The translations under genes and the position numbers were made by a program. DNA of 64,000 nucleotides from Saururus chinensis (lineage: Eukaryota > Streptophyta > Magnoliopsida > Piperales > Saururaceae), in assembly GCA_035235625.1 (NCBI GenBank), contig CP141140.1, positions 52,571,351-52,635,350 of the forward strand, written 5' to 3'. This document shows, one piece after another, positions 46,219 to 58,548 of this stretch. Position 1 is the stretch's first letter; each line of letters starts with the position of its first letter. The notes under the pieces were generated by a model. That model did not search any database, was not told the origin of the DNA, and was given only the letters and a program-made list of their open reading frames with translations.

Positions 46219-48880
46219 ATGGCGATCTACCAGAGTCCCCCTCTGGAATACGGTGGCGCTGGAGAGAATCGTCTCGCTCTGGACAAGCCCCTGCTTCATG
46301 ACGCGCATAATTACGATGCAGAAAGCTGTACGGTGGGGAACAAGAATGATGTTGAATGCCTGCAGTCGGGCACTACGAGTTTCTCGAGGACTTGCTTCAA
46401 TGGCGTTAACGCATTGTCAGGTACGCCTTCCACTGTCTTTCTTTATGAGTCATCCGTGGTGGCCTGGAATACTTTTCTGTCCTCCGAGTGGTGTCCTCCG
46501 GGAAATCACTTCATACACAGATGACAGAACTCCTTGTTTATCTCGCTTGTAGTTGGTCTCACGGTCTTCCTTACTGGAAAGCCACACTGGGAAGAGCCAA
46601 GGCTGAATGTTAAGCTGGGTGGTGGGAATCCACCGATTGAACACAAGTACACAACGAAACTATCTTCCTTTTCATTGCCATGAGCTGCAAGGTGGGAAGA
46701 TAAATGATAATCTAGGCCATCCCTTCCCATAAATGTCAGTTATTGAAACACAGCCAAATCTGACATGCCATACCCGCGTGAATGAGCACTGGGAACAGCT
46801 GAAACTCATCTCCAGGATGCTCCATGCTCGCCATATCAAACGTCTATTTGAGCCCTCTCTGGCATTAACAAAGGCGTCTGAAATACGTTCCGGGACAACT
46901 GTAGCACATTAGACGGCCATACCTGGCATCGTAGAACACCCCTATCTTGTAACGATGTCAGACCGCGGCAGACGGTTTTGTCTTTGGCGAACCATCATTT
47001 TCTGTTCTTTTAAGAAGGGGGAAACATTATCTTCAGGTTGGCAGCTGGCTGGGCCCAGCATGGCTTCCGTGATCCCATTTTTTTTGTTTATGTAATTATT
47101 TATTTTAAAGTGTAATTAGTAAGCTGATACACTTACAAAGAATTCATATAACAAAACACTCCACGCCAGCGTTTTAGAGGGGCATTGTTTGACATATTTA
47201 TTGGATTACCAGTATTTTCTCAAATTTTTGTATAAATTTTTTTATTAGTAAAACTCACGCTCCTAGATCTAATAATTTTGGTGGTCGATAAAGAATTGTC
47301 TAAAATACAAAAAATTACATGACTATAAAAACGGTGCTATACTAGGTCTATTTTGATGAAAGGTGCAACTTAGATGGTCTTTTCACTAACTTATCCATTG
47401 TTATTAAGGAAGAATTTTTGTCTACCCATTTGTATCCTCATAATATCTCTATTTCAGGGGAGTCATGGATCATCTAAATAGCACACACTTCTATGACATT
47501 TGTATACACTAGCGCATGCGTAGTCGATCATCGTGATCAACTGTAAGTTGTAAAGTAGAGGATATCTACGGGGAGACCAAAAAATTCTTCCTTGCATCAG
47601 ATGTAAATAGGGACGGGGTGAAATTATGCCAGTCTTATTAACAAATTGGCCTACCTTGCAGGGGTTGGAATACTATCTATCCCCTATGCTCTTTCGGAAG
47701 GAGGGTGGTACAGCTTGATAATTCTTGTTGCCGTTGCCACAATCTGCTGCTACACAGGCATCCTATTACGTCGATGCATGGACGGAGATAAACTTGTCAA
47801 GAGCTACCCTGATATAGGCGAACTGGCTTTTGGATACAAAGGAAGGCTCATTGTTGCCACTTTCATGTACCTGGAACTGTACTTAGTTGCAGTCGAATTC
47901 TTGATACTAGAAGGAGATAACTTTGAGAAGTTGTTCCCCAACTCAGGTTTCCATGTGCTTGGAATCAGAGTTGGTGGAAAACAAGAGTTTGTTTTGGTTG
48001 CTGCGCTTATTATCTTACCGACCATGTGGCTGAGGAATTTGGCTTTACTCGCTTATGTCTCGATTGGTGGGGTTGTGGTTTCCGTTGTTTTAGTTGCCGC
48101 TGTCTTGTGCACTGGCTTTGTGGATGGTGTTGGGTTTCATGCAAAAGGGAAACCCTTCAGCTTGAGTGGATTACCTACTGCTATCAGTATGTACTCATTT
48201 TGCTACTGCGGGCACGCTGTCTTTCCCACCATATACAGCTCTATGAAAGACAGAAGGAAGTTCTCTAAAGTAAGTAGTAGAAAACTTGCACTTTGTTTGA
48301 TTAACTAAACTCATTTGAAGATTAACTAATACATAGCCGTCTCTTAACTGATTGTGACATAATGCAGGTTTTAATAATCTGCTTTGCAGTATGCACTCTC
48401 AATTACGGTGCGATGGCAGTTTCTGGCTACTTGATGTATGGGCAAGATTTGACGTCACAAATAACACTAAACCTTCCTGTTGGAAGGTTGAGTACGAAGG
48501 TGGCCATATACACGACTTTGTTCAATCCGTTCACAAAGTATGCATTGATGGTGACTCCCATTGCATCTGCAATTGAAGATTACTGGGTCGTCCACAACAA
48601 GAAAGCTATAAGCATCTCCATTCGATCGATATTAGTTGTTAGCACGGTCATTATAGCGCTAACAATTCCATTCTTTGGGTATCTTATGGCATTGGTGGGT
48701 TCATTTCTAAGTTGCACAGCGTCCATGTTGCTACCATGTATATGTTACCTAAAGATCTACAAAGGATCACAGAGGGGTCTGTTTGAGGTAGTAATTATCT
48801 GGGGAATTTTGTTGATAGGAGCTTTAGTGTCAGTTTTGGGTACTTATACATCTCTAAAAGATATCTTGGATCATTTGTAA
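46219..48880 (+). CDS. Amino acid transporter, AVT1 type (three exons, 440 residues)
   Basis: A membrane transporter of the amino acid/auxin permease family (Aa_trans), most like plant AVT1 proteins, whose yeast relative moves amino acids across the vacuolar membrane with protons. Exons: 46219-46420, 47662-48269 and 48368-48880; both introns are GT-AG (GTACGC..TTGCAG and GTAAGT..ATGCAG) and the frame is kept, with a Gly codon split at the first junction. The hydrophilic N-terminus (residues 1-52) leads into TSFSRTCFNGVNALSG and GVGILSIPYALSEGGW, the family signature of the first membrane helix. Later marks are CCYTGILLRRCMD, SYPDIGELAFG, FCYCGHAVFPTIYSSM, NYGAMAVSGYLMYG and NPFTKYALMVTPIA. 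About 11 membrane segments are expected; length is usual for the short AVT1 members. The ATG follows a CT-rich 5' UTR and no stop interrupts the frame. Substrate and exact membrane are inferred from the family. It is the only intact gene in the window. Confidence 0.95.
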
Positions 48881-49480
48881 GTATTTAATATCGTTTGAAT
48901 GTCATGGCTGCTCATGGGTTACTCTTGGTAGCTATCTGTATTTTTTTTATAGCCAAACCCGTTACCCAACATTTTCTCATTTCCCTTAAAATTTTAATGT
49001 TTGTTTGGGTTACTTAATTCGCCCTAATGGATTTCCCATAAAATTCTGTTTGTAACCGTCAAGTTAGGGGGTTAGTTATAAATATAAAAATAGAGCGATA
49101 TTTGTAAATAGGTAACAACTTAGATGAGGTATTTGTAAATTTCCTCAAAAGATATTCCCACTTTCACCCCCTACCGCCAACACCACTAGCACTAGTGGTA
49201 GCATTGTAAGAACATGTGACATATATAAGAATGCTTGTTATATTTTAATTATCAAAATTATGCTCATTCAAGTGTGTAGTTAAGTTTTATAAAATTTGAT
49301 TAGATGTTGAATGAGAATGCATGCTTTAAAAATTCAAAATGAAAGGCTTATTCAATGTGATTGAAGTTTAGAAGAAAAATAGGTAAATATCACTCATAAC
49401 TATCACAAACACTTAGGTTTTTAGTCAAAATACCTTATGTGAGTGTTAGAAAGATAATAGATGAAAAATGGAAAAAATTA
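48881..49480. other. 3' flank of the transporter gene
   Basis: AT-rich DNA with no gene. Poly(A) addition for the transporter should fall in the first few hundred bases; TTTTTTTATAGCC near 48942 and T-rich stretches are present, but no strong AATAAA was seen. Confidence 0.5.
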
Positions 49481-50429
49481 CAAAATATTTCATAAGCGAT
49501 CGATTGTCCTTGAACAATAATTAATCAATCTCGAATGAAATTTAAGATTTTTTCTAAAATCTTTAATAACCAATTGTCTAGTAAAAAAGATTGATCGAAA
49601 TGAGTTTTCTTGGGTCTAAGTATAGTGAATGATTGATCTCACTATCAGAGTACAATGGTTTTGAAAACAATGCTGAGAGTGATCGATCACCTTTTGAAAT
49701 GATCAATCGGTTTGTTTTATAGTTACTTGAAATAAATTATTTTAAAAATAATTTATTTCCTATAAAAAGACAAAGATAAAAATGGACTTAGATTACAATT
49801 AACGACCTAAAGAAGATGAAGTTGAAGAAGAAGGAATTATACTTTGTGAAAAAATAATGAAACCCTTTGTGCTAAATTCATTCAAATAGATCTAATCATT
49901 TATGAACTAAAACACAAGAAAATTACTAAAAGAACATGTTTTACTTAACCCACTATTAAAGCTCAACATTAAGAAAAACTCACCTAAACCATTTCAAACT
50001 ACAAATCCGAAACTTAAACCCATTTTGGAAGAAAAACTCTTACCTTTATTGAGCTTTTGGTCTAAAATTGAAGTTTCAATCTCCTTAAATCCCTACCCAC
50101 ATTTAGGGTTTAGTTAATATCTTAACAAATAGATTTTGTATTAAAAATAGGTAATTTACTTATTTTAGGTCTAAAACGAAGTTTAAAAATTTTAAAACTT
50201 TTTAATGAAGAAGTAAGTTGGGTTTAGGGTCTCGTGGGACCTTTACCCCAAAAACATAAACATGGGGCCCATGGTATGGAAACTTATAAAATGAAATGAA
50301 AACTTAAATAAAACTATCATTATCCCCTTTTAACCCCAAAATAAGACAAAAAGGACAATTAACACCAAAACTACATAATAACAACATAATTAATTTAAAA
50401 TAGAGTGGGTTAAGTCTAGGGATCTTACA
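49481..50429 (-). mobile_element. Family-C-like LTR fragment
   Basis: The right end AGGGATCTTACA and the inner order (CGATCGATTG words, CACTATTAAAGCTCAAC, ACTTACCTTTATTGAGC, CCCATGGTATGG-type block) match the 8040-9186 part of the gypsy LTR. The left boundary is uncertain and no target duplication was found. Confidence 0.62.
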
Positions 50430-50958
50430 GTAACAAACTTGAGTCTTTGTAAAAGTTTTATTTTCTAGTGCATTGATATTACCTATAGACAGGTTGCATG
50501 GTTTTTTTATTGGTTTTTCATGCTAAAAAATCTCTTATGTAATTATTTGATGTGATTTTTTGCATTAGTAGCATATTAATTTCCGTGATAGGAGACTACA
50601 TCTTATTGTTCTCTATACATTGGTGTTTTGGGCTAGAGGCGCTATAGTAATGATTTGAAGGTTATAAAACACACAATAAAGATTTTCTTTTATTAATTTT
50701 GATTTATACTTACTGCAATATCTTAGGTTGGTCTCTTGTGATAATTTTTCTTACTTAGATGGTTTACTTATTTAATTTCAATGACAAATTTTCATATAAA
50801 TGAAGATGGTGACCTTGGGAATCCCATAAATTGATCTCCCTTATTCAATGGTCAAACTTTCTTTATTAGCAAAATAGGATGAGAGCCTTCATCCAAGCCC
50901 TCGATGGTAATTCATGGAAGGCAGTGGTGAAAGGTTAGAGTCCTCCCATGCAAAAACT
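50430..50958. other. Unassigned AT-rich DNA between LTR fragments
   Basis: No open frame, element end or RNA gene was recognised. Confidence 0.5.
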
Positions 50959-52309
50959 TGATCGTTTATAATTAAACTCTTTGCAAGTGTACAAGGTAAT
51001 TGTACTAGGATAAGTATTTAAGGGTTGTCGAACCTCAGGGACGGATGGATTATCACTAAATATAAAGAGGAATTTGCTGATTAAAAATTTAAACAAACTT
51101 AAACTTAAATTAAGTAAAAGAAAGGAATCAACTATATTAAAATAAGAGATTAATATGATGAAAATTACTTAGAAAATTGAATCCACTATAGAACCATAAC
51201 AATTTCTTAACTTTTAATCTAAATCTAGTATGAATATGAACAAGTATTCTCAGCTATAAGCTAGAATTACTTCAAAAAGAATCATTAATTAACTTCCATA
51301 GCATGAACTATCTTCGACAATAGCACGAATCATCTACATTAAACTAGCTATAGGCATGACCCGTCTAATCTTAGTATAACTCATCCAAGTCATTAATTAT
51401 CTGAACATTAAAACTATTGTATGATCATCTCATCTAAATCACAGAAATTAGAATCGATGCAAATATCAAAACCATATCAATCTATCATCTACAAGACAAT
51501 AAATCAACATAAACTTGAATAAACATGAAAAGCTCTTCCATTAAAAAGGAAATACATATCATACAATTGTCATCATTCATAACTGAGATCTAAATTAAAA
51601 AGAAAAGAAACTGAAACTTATCTATAGCTTCATCAACTCCTAAGTAAAAGAAAAGTCTAGCCTTCCATGGTAGAAGAAAGCACTTGAATCTCCATTAAAA
51701 GCTTTGAGTTCTCTTCCATCTTCTTCTTCCTTTTTCTCCTCCTAAAATCTACTGGAATCCCCCAATTTTAAGCCAAATATGTCTTTTTATAGGTATAAGT
51801 TCCGTAGGAAGAAGTCCAATATAAAAAGGATTAAAATTTGGGTTAAACTAGGAAATTGCACGTTATGCCAATCGATCGCCCTGCATGCCCGATCGATCGG
51901 ATACAGTGTTTCTGTTTTAGACAGTTCATATTCTGTTCATTAAGCTTTCCTTCGTGTCCATATTAATTTTCAACTTGTTTATAACTCCGAAAAGTTGTCC
52001 AAATCACTTTCAAGCATGTGAAGACTATTTTTAATTATTCCAAACATCGTCCAAGTACTTCGATAAGCGCACTTTACCTACAAAACATAAAATACCATAC
52101 TTTAGACATGTAGAAAGTAATTAAAATTCTATCTTAATTTAAATACATGTCTAAACAACTAATAACTACAAAATCATTAATAATTAAACTAAAATACTAA
52201 TATCTATCTTAATTCTAAATAAACCATAACTAACTCTAAATTAACCTAATCTATACTAGCAAATAAGGTAAAAAGGCATATAAAATAGATATAGATTTCA
52301 TACTTATCA
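50959..52309 (-). mobile_element. Family-D LTR, second copy (1,351 bp)
   Basis: On the minus strand it starts TGATAAGTATGAAATC at 52309 and ends ATAAACGATCA at 50959, colinear with 3949-5328 over its length. A TATA-like CCTATAAAAAGACA lies near 51790 on the minus strand. The pair CGATCGCC..CGATCGG occurs near 51872. No target duplication was found. It may be a solo LTR with decayed flanks. Confidence 0.75.
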
Positions 52310-53323
52310 TATGACCTAAAATAAAGATGAAAATAAAATTCTCAAAGTTGTGTGATTGGGATGAATCTAAATAGAAGTTGGCCAATTACAATAACAAAGT
52401 ACATGCTTTATTCAACGTTGTAAATAAAAGGTCAACATAAACTCAAATCTAATTATATTTCAGCAAAAGTTGCATGGGCTTGGTTGGTGAAATACAGTAA
52501 AAATACTAATGTCCTAAAAGATTCTAGGCTTCAGATGTTTACCTTTAAATTTTAAAACATTGTGATAAGTGAAAAAAAACTATTTATGAATACTATTCAA
52601 AACTTAATATTATGAACACTTGTGACTAGTTAGGGGAGCCAATAGCAGATTACTAAGTTGTGGGAAAGATTTTAGGTCCCTCAATAATACATTTAAGATT
52701 AAGGTAACTACAATTAATGAATAAAAAAAATAGACATCTTAGGCATAGAGTAACATGTAGGGAATCTAAGAACTTTTAAAATGCAAGAGGAGTCTTATGA
52801 ACAAAATAAAGAAATCTTTAATAAGAGTAAGAACAAAAAAATAGCTTTGAAAACATCTAAAAAAGCTTCTAAAAAAACCAAGGCTATGGATACCTTAGAG
52901 GAGGAAGATTATGAGTATTCTAGTGAGGATGAACAAATTGCAATGTTGACTAAATAATATAAGAAGTTTCACAAATAAAAAATCTAGGAAAAAATGGAAA
53001 AAAGAGGTCAGAGTTTAAGAAAAGTTAAACAACTTGAGAGGAGTAGTGAGAGAGCCAACAAGGTTGATAAGAAGGATGTGAGATGTTTGATATGTAATAA
53101 ATTATGTCACTTTGTTGTTGATTTCCCTAACAAATAAGAAGGCATTTCTTCTAATTAGAAAGTTAAGAGAAACAAAGGTTGCGATAGAAAGAAAGGGAAA
53201 ATCCTTTAAAGTACTTTATTTGATGATGACTTTAGTGAACCTAATGGAAATATATGCAATACGCTGCTTTTCATGTTATGTGGATGTAGAAAAGTCAGCA
53301 AATAATGGATCTCAAGGATCAAA
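52310..53323 (+). pseudogene. Ty1/copia gag remnant
   Basis: In broken frames the plus strand carries copia gag features in order: a WDESK..KLANYNNKVHALFN stretch (about 52357-52420), DSRLQMFTFKF (about 52520), GEPIADY and KVVGKIL (about 52635-52675), an acidic EEEDYEYSSEDEQ region (about 52898) and a zinc knuckle CLICNKLCHFVVDFP (about 53085-53130) whose last Cys is Phe. The order and motifs fit gag of SIRE-like copia elements. An LTR start follows at 53324 with no protease, integrase or RT between, so pol has been deleted. Many stops make it non-functional. Confidence 0.78.
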
Positions 53324-53636
53324 TGTTAGAACATATGGGTTATATGTATTGTAATTAACTATATTTTGATGTTCAAAACTAGGTCTATTTCTTGTGTGTT
53401 TTTAAGACTTAAGTATCAGATTCGGTAATTCTTTTTTTCCAATTGTCTTATTTGTGGTTTTGTATAAATTTAAAGAGTTTACCCTTTAGCATTACAAGTT
53501 AGATAACTCTATGATTAGGTCAAATTTAGGGATGCAATTCATATAGTTAGAATCTAGATAGAACAAGCTTCCAAAGACCAGCAAGAATGCATAAATTGGA
53601 GTTCGAATAAGTGAGATATAACATATCAAAGTTGTA
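53324..53636 (+). mobile_element. Ty1/copia LTR fragment following the gag remnant
   Basis: TGTTAGAACATATGGGTTAT opens it, matching the minus-strand start of the LTR at 30747. It is cut short at or before the next LTR at 53642. With the gag remnant it forms a gag-LTR piece of one element. Confidence 0.62.
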
Positions 53637-53641
53637 CTAGA

Positions 53642-55018
53642 TGTAACGTACCTAATTACCCAATTTTGACCTAAAATTGGGCCTTTTACATAGCATGTTA
53701 GGCCCATTTAAAGAGAGTTACGGGAATAGTAATTTAAAGGCCAATTTGGATGGCTCAAGGTTAGTTTAGTAACCTAAACCTTAAGAGGATTAGGTACCTT
53801 AATCCCCACCCTCTATAAATAGGTCATTAGAGCCTTAAGTAGAGAGTTTGGAGTTTTTCATATTTCGCTTAGAATTTTTGGTGTTGTAGCCCCCTTCAAG
53901 GTGAATAAATTTGATTATTTTCTCCTTAATCCTTTGATTCTTAATAAGGAATTGAATGTTATTCATGTTTAATTATAATTCTCATGTCTTCTTTCAAAAC
54001 CCCTAAATTTTCCTTATTTCATGCCTAGATCTAATGAAAAGTCATAATTTTGTTGGATAGGGATTCTTTGATTTAGGAAGATTTGAGGAGTTTTTTTGTC
54101 CTAGAGGTAAGAGATTTTTATTTGATGAGATTTTACTTACATTAACACCTGTGGGTGAAAACATATTCTTTAATAATAGATATGACTTGAACAGTTTATA
54201 GTCTTTATTTTGGATTAATGACTATATTTTGAATACTTTTGCTTTGAGTTTTACTCTCAAATTTTTTCTAAGAGTAGATTATCATGTCTAGATCGTATTT
54301 TTAATTTTTTAATTTTTTTAATAGTATATTTATTATATTTTTTGAATTACATGCTATATAGTAAAATAGTTCTCTGCCTCCGTGTTTAAAATCGTGTTTA
54401 GGGATGAAAAAGTATGATTTTTGGGTCCTTTTTTATGATGGAATGCTACACGTGTTATGAGCATCATATAAAAATTTTAAGTCATTTGGATCACGATAAG
54501 TTAATGGTATAGTCATAAATTTGTAGGTTGGCATATCTAGCAGAACTATAGTCTTATTAATTAATAACAAAAATTGTTTTTTGTACTTATTTTTATATGA
54601 TATTTATTTATATCTTAATTAATACGATGATGTAGGTTTCTACAAATTTTAACATTGATTAGAGTTTATTTGCTATTTTCCTAAAATATACAAGTTATAT
54701 GATGTGATTATGCTAAAACATTTACTTGTGCTAGTATGAGAATAAATGAGATATTGTATTGTTGATTGTGCTACATTAGTACTTTCAATATGTTTAACTT
54801 TATTAAGGATATACATACATATCTTTAAGGTTAATTTAGCAAATTCATGTTTCATGCATGTCTTAGTATATATGATCTTATCTAGTGAATTATGTCTTAC
54901 ATGTATGATTACTTAGGGTAGCACATGTAGCCATATTTATAATTCATTGCATCATGAAAATAATTGGTAAACTATAGATTAATCATGGTTACTAAATTAA
55001 CCATATTGAAGGTTTATC
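53642..55018 (+). mobile_element. Family-C-like LTR, plus orientation, left part
   Basis: It begins TGTAACGTACCTAATTACCC, close to the family-C start TGTAAGATACCTAA. A promoter-like CCCTCTATAAATAGGTC lies near 53810. The sequence appears to continue at 58549 after the nested solo LTR, where the conserved hairpin is found. The flank CTAGA precedes it, but a matching duplication was not found. Confidence 0.55.
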
Positions 55019-55489
55019 TGTCACGCCCCGGCGATGCCCGACTCGAGCCGAACCCGGTCCAAGGGCCGGTCAAGCAAGCGGGGGCGATGAAGTGAAGATT
55101 GAGAAATGATCTAGCGGAAGACTTAACCTTAACCACGGGCGATTAACAGAAACACAGAGTGCGCACAATCCTTTGAGCAAGAGTAAATAAAAGGGAAGGA
55201 AAAGGTGTTGCTTATCACAAAGTAAACAACAATCTCAAACCCACAAGCTCAGTTAAGTAAAACCCACATGACTCAAAATGAGTCATAAGCATCACAACTG
55301 TTAAAATATGACATAAATCCAAAACAAGAACCCTACACAAAGGTCCTGAACAACAACATAACTAAGGAAAATCAACCACACAAAGAACTCCACGATATCC
55401 AAGCCACCTCCGACCTTTCCTCGAAGAGGCGATCCTGTCCGTCTACGTGTCGCACCATGCAGCCCCAAATCAAAATACGCAAAGAGGGG

Positions 55490-55506
55490 TGAGTTTAACA
55501 AACTCA
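55490..55506 (-). other. Conserved LTR hairpin, copy 4
   Basis: TGAGTTT-AAC-AAACTCA is a perfect 7-bp stem with a 3-nt loop, 471 nt from the LTR 3' end at 55019. The upstream sense-strand context CACCCCTCTTTGCGTATTTT matches the copy at 25349. Confidence 0.72.
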
Positions 55507-55650
55507 GCAATGGTTTTAATATCACTAACTACATCGAAAAATGTGATAGCATGGTGATATAATCATTCAAAATTAACGAATTATATGGTGCATCATTTTC
55601 TGATCACATATATATATCACCTAACACTGCATCATAGCGCATAATCAACT

Positions 55651-55985
55651 TGCATGGATGTATCTCTAACATACATATTCCCCATGCATTATATCAACAT
55701 CAACCTGCATGGATGTATCTCTAACATACATATTCTACATGCATAACATCAACATCAACATCAACCTGCATGGATGTATTTTTAACGTACATATTCCACA
55801 TGCATAACATCAACATCAACCTGCATGGATGTATCTCTAACATACATATTCCACATGCATAACATCAACATTAACCTGCATGGATGTATCTCTAACGTAC
55901 ATATTCCACATGCATAACATCAACATCAACCTGCATGGACGTATCTCTAACATACATATTCCCACATGCATTATATCATCAACCT
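55651..55985. repeat. 55-bp tandem repeat, six units, in the family-C solo LTR
   Basis: TGCATGGATGTATCTCTAAC recurs at 55651, 55706, 55767, 55822, 55877 and 55932; spacing is 55 bp except one 61-bp step caused by an extra CATCAA. The related LTR at 5822-9186 has only one such unit (about 6561-6605). Confidence 0.9.
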
Positions 55986-58548
55986 CCATCAAGGAGTAAT
56001 CACACATTAATGTCACACAGACGGGAGCATGGACAAGGCCACGAAGGCGTGTCATGGTCCAAAATTCTACACAAGAATTAAAGAAAGATCGGGGTTGTCA
56101 ATCCCTAATACTGCTCGCCCTGGACGATCCTAGCCAAGGATGTCCCATTCTCACACAGAGAATCTAGAGCAGGGGTGTTCGCCCAGGGACATCTCCTGCG
56201 GAGGGAAGAGCCCGAGTTCTCACACAGAGAACCCTAGAACACGTGGTAGCGGGGTGCACACGGCATACCACATTGGATTCTCAGGGTCCAGATGACACAC
56301 ATAATAATATTCTCACAATCTGCAAGATAAGTACACAACTCGTCCCCACATGTTATTCCATTTAACAAGACTCAACCCGGGGAGTGCACTCGTTCCACAC
56401 AGGAACTCAAAATCAAAATATGTCCTTTCGGACCAATCAACTTGCGATTAATCTACGATCGATCAATCCGGCATACAATTCCATCACATTGCATCCAATC
56501 GGTCAAATTTGATTAATCACGATGAAGTCTCAATTGGAAATCCATTTTCATGATGCATGCAGCATGGTACATACGTGGGCAAAGCATACATTAATCCTAA
56601 TCCATGATAAGTGCTCTCATCAGCCCCTAATGCATCATTCATAATCACAATATCAAGCTTCAACATCATCATTTAACCCCACATGTGTGTGTATCTAGTA
56701 GAAGCATTCCACATAATGCATGGTGCAATTGTATCAATCCGGCATACAATTCCACATGCTTAAAATTAAACTCACTACCACACTACATATGTGAATTTCC
56801 ATCTAAACATGAATCACAACGGAAATCATAGGAGAAGAATCGTTGTAATCATATCTCAATTCAAAACTCAACCACAAAGGCTAAACACATATAACATCAC
56901 TCATTTCATCATTGAGTCATGGCATTCACCAACATCCACACACAACTAAACACAATCCATCATGACAAATCAGTCCAATAATAGATTATAGTTCTACTGA
57001 AAATATGCTTAACAATGAGAAACCAACCAATCCTAATTTCAAGATGACGATTCCAACATCATGCCACAAAACATAAGTCATTCCACCATCTCTAAGCATA
57101 TATCTCCACTCCATAAACTTAATAGCATGCATTTCCGGTAGCCTAACATAGTTTAAAACACTCCACATTCATATAAAATTGGCAAGCTAAAGTGGAATAA
57201 TCAAAATAGACATCATATGCACAACATACAATTTCCTGTGTAGCCGATCGATCGCCCTTCAGGCCGTTCGATCGGTTAAACGTGAAATTTTGAAATTTAC
57301 AGTTCGGCCGTTCGATCGCCTAGCAGGCCGTTCGATCGGCTGAACTGGAAAACCGACATTTCAGCAATGTTGCCGATCGATTGCCCACAAGGGCCGTTCG
57401 ATCTCCAACAAAGCATAATAGTTCATCTTCTTTCTTTCACAAATTCAAACCGAAACACCATAGATAACACTTCAAATCCACATCTAACACCCTAATCATC
57501 ATCAAAAGTCCTTCTTGACTTCCAGAACATCAAACCATACCATAATAATGCAAAACCCTAAGAAATCGGGATTAAATAATTCCATTTTCTAATCTTACCA
57601 TTAACACACCAAATCAAGGAAACCATTTCGAAATAAACCATACCATAATAGTGCAAAACCATTTCGAAATAAGCCAAAAATAAAGAGTTTTACCATGGAT
57701 AAACAAAGATTTTGAAGACCTATTACCTCAGCACTTGATTAAGCTCGGATTGAAGAGTCACGCTTCTTGAAATCCTTGAAAACACAATGAGTTTGAATTA
57801 AACTCTAATAGAAATCGATTTACCCAAGAAATCCCTAATTAAATTTTAGATCTAGGGCTTATTGGTAGTAAAAATCGAATTTTGAATGTTAGGGTTTGTA
57901 GTAAAACACAAATCAGTAGCTTTTGATGGTCAAAAATGAATTGAATCAAGGGGAAAATGGTAGATTTAGAAGAAATTAAGAAGAAAGTCAAGGATTAGTG
58001 CTTAATTAGAGTAAGCTTACCTTAATCGGCTTCTAATTTGGGCCTAAGTGGGGATTAGGCCAGCCCTCCTTCCTTAGCCTATTCCCAAAAATGGAAATGG
58101 CTCAGGTCTGCCCTTTTATAGTAAGGGTTGGGGTATGTATAGATAAGTTTTGGGGTGTAAATAGGAAAAGTAGGCTAAAAGTAGTTATTTTACAAATTTA
58201 AGCACTGATTAAGCCTAATAAAATTATGAAAATTTTTGTGTGACCTTAAGTATATGTCTAGGTTTATTTGACATAAAAATAAAATTTTCGACGGTGGGGC
58301 CCACAGGGGTCCCGCCAAAACCCTAAATTTTGGGAAAATAGTAAAAATTCCAAAAAATCTCAAAAATTCACATTTGGTTTAAAATCACTTAAAACCACTA
58401 ATATTGAAGTTAATTTTGGTTAAAACCATCACAAACACTATTTATTTTACTAAATCACTAAATAAGATCAGAAAACGCGTTAATCTCACGATAATCCATA
58501 ATTAAAGAAAACTAAAACCGGTTTAGAGATGAGGGTCCTTACATTATC

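Larger units (their letters stand above)
55019..58543 (-). mobile_element. Family-C solo LTR (3,525 bp) with exact duplication
   Basis: On the minus strand it starts TGTAAGGACCCTCATCTC at 58543 and ends CGGGGCGTGACA at 55019, flanked by TTATC on both sides (55014-55018 and 58544-58548). A TATA box (CTATAAAAGGGC) is near 58115 on the minus strand. It carries the 55-bp array, the hairpin at 55490, and three pairs of CGATCG-type words near 57241-57410. No internal domain is present. Its short open frames have no domains. Confidence 0.94.

Noticed and set aside
46187-46552. 121-codon open frame overlapping the transporter start
   Set aside because: It is a different phase of exon 1 and runs into the intron; the 46219 frame matches the transporter family and its splice donor.
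49203-49230. TGTAAGAACATGTGACA as a possible start of the LTR fragment ending at 50429
   Set aside because: The flanking bases do not match the GTAAC that follows 50429, so the boundary could not be supported.
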